Assembly: GCA_050258815.1 (NCBI GenBank)
Contig: JBLMZM010000361.1
Coordinates: forward strand, 1 to 64,000
From: JAAXKN01 sp050258815
GTDB lineage: Bacteria; Bacteroidota; Ignavibacteria; Ignavibacteriales; SURF-24
Direction: 5' to 3'
Length of the DNA stretch: 64,000 nt
Below, piece by piece: positions 58,918 to 64,000 of this stretch (positions within the stretch are counted from its first letter, which is position 1; each line of letters opens with the position of its first letter). Made by a program: the position numbers and the translations under genes. The notes under the pieces are model-generated. The model worked only from the letters and a program-made list of their open reading frames with translations, did no database searches and was not told where the DNA came from.

Positions 58918-61002
58918 ATGAATCCTATAAAATTATGCCTCAGTATGAAGACGGCCATATTTATCCTGGCCTGCCTTTTTATCATATCAGGACGGCTTGC
59001 CGCCAGTCAGCCGCTGGGTGCCAAAATTATCTCAATAAAAAATTCGAAAACAACCTATCACTATGAGCCCGTTCCGGGAAAGCTTGTGGGTATCTGGCCT
59101 GCAGTCAGGTACTGGACGGCGGATGGGGCAAAAACATTCAAAAAGAAATGGGGCTTCTCGGGTATTGTAGTTATGCCTGAGATGGATGCCCCTTATTATT
59201 TTTACAAGAAGTCTATTGATGCAGGCTTTAAACCTGAAAACATTATGGTGCTCACGCATGATGATTCATACATACAGGGTGTGGATGAAATGCCTGCCGG
59301 GTATTACTACCTGGATGAACCGGTTGAGCACGACTGTTCAGGGCATGCCTCGAACGGAACACACATTTATCCTCCTGCAGAACTTCAGAAAAGGTATTCT
59401 TACGTACATGAAAAAAGGCCGGATGCAAAATTTGTCATCGGCGGTTACAAGCGCTGCAGCCACCTGAAGATTGCGGTAGACTGTGCGGATAATGTAATGT
59501 ATACTTCGTATGTGAACTGGAGCTCATTATGGCTGCCGGTGTGCCACGTAAATATGGGCTTCGGGGATAACTATGAGGCTCCCTGGAATCAGGGAAATAC
59601 TCTGCAGACTGACAGCTGGAAGGATATGCGTTCGAAATACGGAGAAAAATTCTCCATGGCCTGGATGACGAGCAAAGGGGATGAATATGCGCAATTATTT
59701 GCCGAGGCTTCAGCAGAGGGGCTCAAGGGTATATGGCTTTATGCATTGGAGAATTGGGAAACTGACTCGGCTTCTACGCTTGCTAAATTTTGTGATGCCG
59801 CCTGGCAGAACGGATGGCTGAATAAAGTTGAAGATACCCCGCCGGGAGAACCTCCTGTTTTAATTCAGCCGTTAAAAGGGATGATAAATCTGCCCGAGGT
59901 AAATGTATCCTTTGCCTGGACGCGGGTCCAGGATGCTGAAGGCTACAGGTTCCAGTTGTCAAAAGACGGAAGTTTTACTGAATGTCATACCGATACTACT
60001 ATAAATGCTGACACCTGCCTGACAATACCGCTGCTGGAAAAAAACAGATATTATTACTGGCGGGTTCAGGCCGTAAATTTTGTGGGTGCAGGCAGCTGGA
60101 CGGAAGCGGGTACTTTTACTACTATACCTCAGAGGCCATCAGCACCTGCGCTCATCACTCCTGGAAACGGCGCATTAAACCAGATGACAGAACTCAGGAT
60201 GAGCTGGAGCGGGCAACCGGGTACTGAAGGTTATGTGCTGCATGTTGCAAAAGATTCATTGTTCCTGAATATGGCAGCTGCCGATTCAGCCATTACTTCT
60301 CAGGAGTATAATATTACGGGACTTGAAAAGGGCAGCCGTTATTACTGGAGGGTGGGGGCAAAAAATGCAGGTGGTATGAGTCCGTACTCTCCCGTCAACA
60401 GCTTTATTACTCTGATGAGTCCCCCTGAGAGCCTCAAGGCCGAGGTAAGCGGGAAGCACTCAATAATGCTTTTATGGAATGACAAGGCTGAAAACGAAAC
60501 CGGGTTTATTCTTGAGAAGAAGAGCAGCCGCGATAGTTCGTTCAGTATTCTGAGCACATTAAAGGCTAATTCAACGTCTTATACCGATACACTTGTTTCT
60601 TCAGGATTGTCCTATAAATACAGAATTAAAACATACAATGAAGCGGCAACTTCATTTTACAGCAATGAAGCTGAGGCTGCAATTACCGTAACGGCTGTTT
60701 CTAACAGGGAAGTGCCTCCCACAGATTACGTACTCTATCAGAATTTCCCCAATCCCTACAATCCATCTACCAGGATAAGTTATATGCTGCCTTCTGAAAG
60801 CAGGATCAGGGTAATAATATATAATTCAATAGGCAGTATAGTAAAAGAACTTGCAAACGAAATTGAGCAGGCGGGATATCACGAGCTTGATTTCAGGGCC
60901 GGAAACCTGCCCTCGGGCACGTACTTTTATTCCATGGAGGCAAGGCCGGTTGATCACTCCACTATTTTCAGATCAGTTAAAAAGATGCTTCTTTTAAAAT
61001 AG
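58918..61002 (+). CDS. secreted FnIII protein with type IX sorting domain and a barrel-like N-domain
   Basis: A 694-residue protein. A signal peptide (CLSMKTAIFILACLFIISG) leads to a 280-residue N-terminal domain. Its blocks (GIWPAVRYWTADGAKTF, VVMPEMDAPYYFYKK, YYYLDEPVEHD, NVMYTSYVNW, KGIWLYALENWE) follow the strand-helix pattern of a glycosidase-like barrel; acidic residues at DEP and EN are placed as in catalytic pairs, but no known GH family is certain. Three FnIII-type modules follow (about 310-600), then the C-terminal sorting domain (YVLYQNFPNPYNPSTR). The last three modules are clearly paralogous to those of the protein at 28.6-30.7 kb (ENETGFILEKK versus EGETGFIIERK). The frame reaches back to a GTG at 58885; ATG 58918 and 58945 are both possible. 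Confidence 0.78.
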   Translation: MNPIKLCLSMKTAIFILACLFIISGRLAASQPLGAKIISIKNSKTTYHYEPVPGKLVGIWPAVRYWTADGAKTFKKKWGFSGIVVMPEMDAPYYFYKKSIDAGFKPENIMVLTHDDSYIQGVDEMPAGYYYLDEPVEHDCSGHASNGTHIYPPAELQKRYSYVHEKRPDAKFVIGGYKRCSHLKIAVDCADNVMYTSYVNWSSLWLPVCHVNMGFGDNYEAPWNQGNTLQTDSWKDMRSKYGEKFSMAWMTSKGDEYAQLFAEASAEGLKGIWLYALENWETDSASTLAKFCDAAWQNGWLNKVEDTPPGEPPVLIQPLKGMINLPEVNVSFAWTRVQDAEGYRFQLSKDGSFTECHTDTTINADTCLTIPLLEKNRYYYWRVQAVNFVGAGSWTEAGTFTTIPQRPSAPALITPGNGALNQMTELRMSWSGQPGTEGYVLHVAKDSLFLNMAAADSAITSQEYNITGLEKGSRYYWRVGAKNAGGMSPYSPVNSFITLMSPPESLKAEVSGKHSIMLLWNDKAENETGFILEKKSSRDSSFSILSTLKANSTSYTDTLVSSGLSYKYRIKTYNEAATSFYSNEAEAAITVTAVSNREVPPTDYVLYQNFPNPYNPSTRISYMLPSESRIRVIIYNSIGSIVKELANEIEQAGYHELDFRAGNLPSGTYFYSMEARPVDHSTIFRSVKKMLLLK

Positions 61003-61068
61003 TTTTTAAAGAGGTATAACTTAAGCGGAATTTTATTATTTTTGCCTGCACAAATTACGGGGAGCATG

Positions 61069-61704
61069 ATGAGGACAAAATTCCGCGAGCCTGTGAGCGG
61101 GCTTACACATCTGTTTGCAGCCCTGGCTGCATTGCCGGGCGGCGCGTACTTAATATTAAGCCGCAAGGCCGGCTTCACAGAAGAAATACCTCTTTTAATA
61201 TACTCATTCAGCCTGGTTTTTATGCTCTCAGCCAGTGCTGCCTATCACCTCATTAATATGGGACCAAACGTTACGCGTATATTGCGGAAAGTTGACCACT
61301 CGGCCATATTTATTCTGATTGCCGGAACATATACCCCCATCTGCATGAATCTGTTCGGTGAATACTGGAAATGGAAACTGCTCGTTACGGTATGGGTAAT
61401 TGCGGCTGCGGGCATTGTGCTGAAGATATTTTTTATTGGTGCCCCGCGCTGGATCTCAACTGCAGTATACCTGGCCATGAGCTGGCTGTCGGTGCTGGCG
61501 GGCAAAGAAATACTAAGTTCCTTCCCCACAGGCGCAATCATGTGGCTTTTCATCGGCGGATTCTTTTACACGGCGGGAGCCATAATCTATGCCACAAAGA
61601 AGCTGGACCTGAAGCCCGGTGTCTTCGGTTTTCATGAAGTTTGGCACATATTCGTGATCCTCGGCTGCCTCAGCCACTTTATCCTCATTGCCTTGTATGC
61701 CTGA
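61069..61704 (+). CDS. hemolysin III / YqfA-type membrane protein
   Basis: A 211-residue protein with seven membrane helices and the family motifs: MLSASAAYHLINMGP, KVDHSAIFILIAGTYTPIC and GFHEVWHIFVILGCLSH. The histidines form a metal site as in the adiponectin-receptor superfamily. Despite its name, members are mostly membrane-homeostasis or stress proteins (YqfA in E. coli). GGGGAG stands before the ATG pair at 61066/61069; the second has the better spacing. It stands alone between the exoprotein and PEP carboxylase. Confidence 0.9.
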   Translation: MRTKFREPVSGLTHLFAALAALPGGAYLILSRKAGFTEEIPLLIYSFSLVFMLSASAAYHLINMGPNVTRILRKVDHSAIFILIAGTYTPICMNLFGEYWKWKLLVTVWVIAAAGIVLKIFFIGAPRWISTAVYLAMSWLSVLAGKEILSSFPTGAIMWLFIGGFFYTAGAIIYATKKLDLKPGVFGFHEVWHIFVILGCLSHFILIALYA

Positions 61705-61896
61705 AAGATGGATGGGGCTGGTGGACTCAGGGAAAATTATTTTCCACGGGAAAATTGCCTTTTGTCAAATACCTGGTGTTTTAAGAATTTACAGGTGATA
61801 TTTAATGAATTTCCTGCTATCTTATATAGATATATTCATTTGCTGATAATAATATGCCGGGATTAATGCTGCTTACGGAAAAATGCGGGAAGGATA

Positions 61897-64000
61897 ATGA
61901 ATACAAAACCACTTACAATGCTGGAAGAGAATGAGAAGGACGAACCCTTAAAGAGGGACATACACGAGCTTGGTGAAATACTTGGCAGCATCTTAATTGA
62001 GCAGGAAGATAAAAGCCTCTTTGAAGCCGTTGAAACGCTGCGCTCACTGACCAAAACTCTCAGAACAGAATACAGTGACGATATAAAAAATCAGATAGTC
62101 CGATTGATAGATACCTTTTCAGTTGAGAAGGCTTATAAGGTTGTAAGGGCTTTTTCTGTATACTTTATCCTAGTCAATGCTGCAGACGAGGTGCACCGTA
62201 TAAGGCGCATGAGAGTTCACATGCTCCAGGATGACAGGCCGCGCAAAGGTTCCCTGGAAGAGGCACTTAATATACTTAAGAAGAAGGAGTTGCACCCGGC
62301 CTCAATACAGGAACTGCTGAACTCAATAGAAATCATACCGGTCTTTACCGCACATCCAACGGAAGCTGTCCGCCAGACTATCCTGAAAAAAATCCTGAGA
62401 ATAAGCCAGTTACTCCTTCAGCGCGAGATAAGAACAAACACACGCTCTGAAATTGTTGATATGAAGGAACAGCTGAAAACTGAGATCACACTGCTATGGC
62501 AGAGTAATGAGATAAGATTCCATAAGGTTACTGTAAGAGATGAAATTCAGCACGGCCTGTTTTTCTTTAAGAATATTTTGTATGACGTCATCGCCTCGTT
62601 TTATAAAAACCTTAATGAGAAACTGAAGACGGTTCTCGGCATGGATTATCCTTCTCCGGCTTTGATAAGGTTCGGCTCCTGGATGGGAGGCGACAGGGAC
62701 GGCCACCCGTATGTAACGGTGGACATCACAAAGCAGACTGTAACTGAGCACAAAAAAAATATACTCGAACTCTACCGCCAGGATCTTAACCAGCTGTATG
62801 ACTCACTGAGCACCTCATTGAACCTGGTTTCAGCAAGTCCGGAACTGCATTTATCAATTGAAAAGGATAATGCCCTGTTGAAAGAGACCCGGACGGATAG
62901 CATACTGCGCGACCCTTCGGAAATTTACCGCGGCAAACTTTTCCTCATCTCACGCAAGCTGCAGAATGCAGATGAGGGTCGGGAGGCCGGATATAAGAAT
63001 GCGGATGAACTGCTGGAGGACCTTTATCTTATTTACAACAGTCTGAGCAGTAACAAGGGGCAGGTGATTGCTGATTCAAAAATATTGCCATTAATCTACA
63101 AGGTAAAAACATTCAGGTTTAATTTTATAGCCCTGGATATAAGGCAGAATGCGTCACTCATCAGACAGGCTATTGAGGATATCCTGAAATACTGCGGTAT
63201 CAGTGAGGCTTTCCTTAAGCTGAGTGAAGAAGAAAGGGTTGCCATACTCACAGGTGAAATATTTAATCCCCGGCCCCTGGTAAACCAGTTCAGCCGCCTG
63301 AACGACACTACCCACCAGGTAATTGAGGAAATATCTGTCATAGCATGGGCAAAGAAAAACATTTCGGAAGACGCGTGCAGCGATTACATAATAAGCAACT
63401 GTTCCTCGCAGAGCGACGTACTCTCAGCCCTGTTGCTTGCAAAAGAAGCGGGACTCGTAGGCTCTGACGGGCAGAAGATCACCTCATCAGAATTCGACAT
63501 ACTGCCCTTATTCGAAACGATCGGGGACCTGAGGAATTCCGGACAGGTAATGAATTCACTCTTCCATAATACTGCATACCGGGGCCACCTGGAATTGAGA
63601 AACCGTGTGCAGAAAATAATGATAGGATACTCCGACAGCAATAAAGACGGCGGAATAGTAACATCAAACTTCGAACTCTTCAGGGCTCAGAAAAATCTCA
63701 CGGAACTCTGCAAAGATGAAAATATAGAACTCATACTCTTTCACGGCAGGGGAGGCAGTATCTCCAGGGGAGGAGGCCCTCTCAACCAGTCCATACTGGC
63801 CCAGCCTCCCGGCAGCATACAGGGCAAGATCAAGATTACCGAACAGGGAGAAATGATATCTTCAAAGTATCTCATCCCGAGCATTGCCAACAGGAGCCTG
63901 GAACTGATTACCTCGGCAGTGCTTCTGGCAGCAGCTAATTCACGTTTTAACAAGGATACTAATGGCTTCAGCAAGTATCACGAAATAATGGAAGCCGTTT
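61897..64000 (+). CDS. ppc: phosphoenolpyruvate carboxylase (3' end beyond the window)
   Basis: The first 701 codons are present and open. VFTAHPTE (His153) is the catalytic histidine motif; GSWMGGDRDGHPYV is the phosphate-binding loop; MIGYSDSNKDGGI, FHGRGGSISRGGGP and QPPGSIQGKIKITEQGE are the standard active-site signatures. It adds bicarbonate to PEP to form oxaloacetate, refilling the citric acid cycle. GGAAGG before the ATG decides the start. Residues 1-150 are poorly conserved and helical, as usual. The rest, including the C-terminal regulatory end, lies outside. Confidence 0.95.
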   Translation, partial: MNTKPLTMLEENEKDEPLKRDIHELGEILGSILIEQEDKSLFEAVETLRSLTKTLRTEYSDDIKNQIVRLIDTFSVEKAYKVVRAFSVYFILVNAADEVHRIRRMRVHMLQDDRPRKGSLEEALNILKKKELHPASIQELLNSIEIIPVFTAHPTEAVRQTILKKILRISQLLLQREIRTNTRSEIVDMKEQLKTEITLLWQSNEIRFHKVTVRDEIQHGLFFFKNILYDVIASFYKNLNEKLKTVLGMDYPSPALIRFGSWMGGDRDGHPYVTVDITKQTVTEHKKNILELYRQDLNQLYDSLSTSLNLVSASPELHLSIEKDNALLKETRTDSILRDPSEIYRGKLFLISRKLQNADEGREAGYKNADELLEDLYLIYNSLSSNKGQVIADSKILPLIYKVKTFRFNFIALDIRQNASLIRQAIEDILKYCGISEAFLKLSEEERVAILTGEIFNPRPLVNQFSRLNDTTHQVIEEISVIAWAKKNISEDACSDYIISNCSSQSDVLSALLLAKEAGLVGSDGQKITSSEFDILPLFETIGDLRNSGQVMNSLFHNTAYRGHLELRNRVQKIMIGYSDSNKDGGIVTSNFELFRAQKNLTELCKDENIELILFHGRGGSISRGGGPLNQSILAQPPGSIQGKIKITEQGEMISSKYLIPSIANRSLELITSAVLLAAANSRFNKDTNGFSKYHEIMEAV

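Noticed and set aside
61042..61704. A true hemolysin toxin
   Set aside because: The hemolysin III name is historical; motifs and seven helices match membrane-homeostasis proteins rather than a secreted toxin.
1..64000. tRNA, rRNA or prophage
   Set aside because: No tRNA-like cloverleaf, rRNA or phage structural gene was noticed on either strand by eye; a covariance search could still find a small RNA.

Overview
The window looks like chromosomal DNA from a member of the Ignavibacteria (Bacteroidota/Chlorobi lineage). The main clue is the two secreted proteins that end in the 'QNxPNPFNPST' type C-terminal sorting domain (28.6-30.7 kb and 58.9-61.0 kb), which is very common in Ignavibacteriales and goes with type IX secretion. 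A TonB-dependent receptor paired with a DUF4249 lipoprotein, lamin-tail-domain exoproteins, DUF4142, CsbD and lmo0937-type stress proteins, and a possible TAnnTTTG promoter fit the same placement. No rRNA, tRNA, CRISPR array or intact insertion sequence was seen.

Layout. 0-3.4 kb: a gene-poor start with short direct repeats, then a cytochrome b/molybdopterin oxidoreductase fusion followed by a cupin protein, and a small hypothetical gene on the minus strand. 3.5-5.1 kb: a three-gene hipB-hipS-hipT toxin-antitoxin locus with two palindromic operators. 5.3-10.8 kb: a ClC transporter with CBS domains, a TPR sensor kinase, a small membrane protein, and a secreted LIM-domain/DA1-like metallopeptidase. 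10.9-14.9 kb (minus): a glycosyltransferase, GH15 glucoamylase-like and glucose-dehydrogenase-like operon. 15.2-17.8 kb: a tiny proline-rich protein and a two-component pair.

18.4-25.9 kb is the most coherent unit: PrkA-type AAA+ kinase, YeaH/DUF444, SpoVR, and a second, divergent PrkA-type protein, all on the plus strand. YeaG/YeaH/SpoVR proteins are linked to starvation and stress signalling in non-sporulating bacteria. Here the module carries two kinase-like ATPases around one YeaH-SpoVR pair.

26-41.5 kb is mixed: small hypothetical genes, a PAP2 phosphatase, a YciI protein, an FnIII-repeat exoprotein, a DUF4142 lipoprotein, a chemoreceptor, a sodium:solute symporter, a flavodoxin-ferredoxin membrane protein, the TonB receptor/DUF4249 pair and a lipoprotein. 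41.6-50.7 kb holds a histidine-ammonia-lyase-family enzyme whose MIO triad reads Ala-Cys-Gly, a secreted isoaspartyl peptidase/asparaginase, a large lamin-tail protein, an Lrp regulator and a succinate-semialdehyde-type dehydrogenase. These suggest amino-acid breakdown, although they do not form one operon.

50.8-64 kb: small hypothetical genes, an alpha/beta hydrolase, an AT-rich gene-free stretch with tandem repeats and a GC palindrome, dxr-rseP (isoprenoid synthesis and intramembrane proteolysis), a cluster of small stress-type genes (lmo0937-like, a duplicated-domain secreted protein, CsbD), a second FnIII/sorting-domain exoprotein, a hemolysin III family membrane protein, and the first 701 codons of phosphoenolpyruvate carboxylase, which runs off the end of the window.
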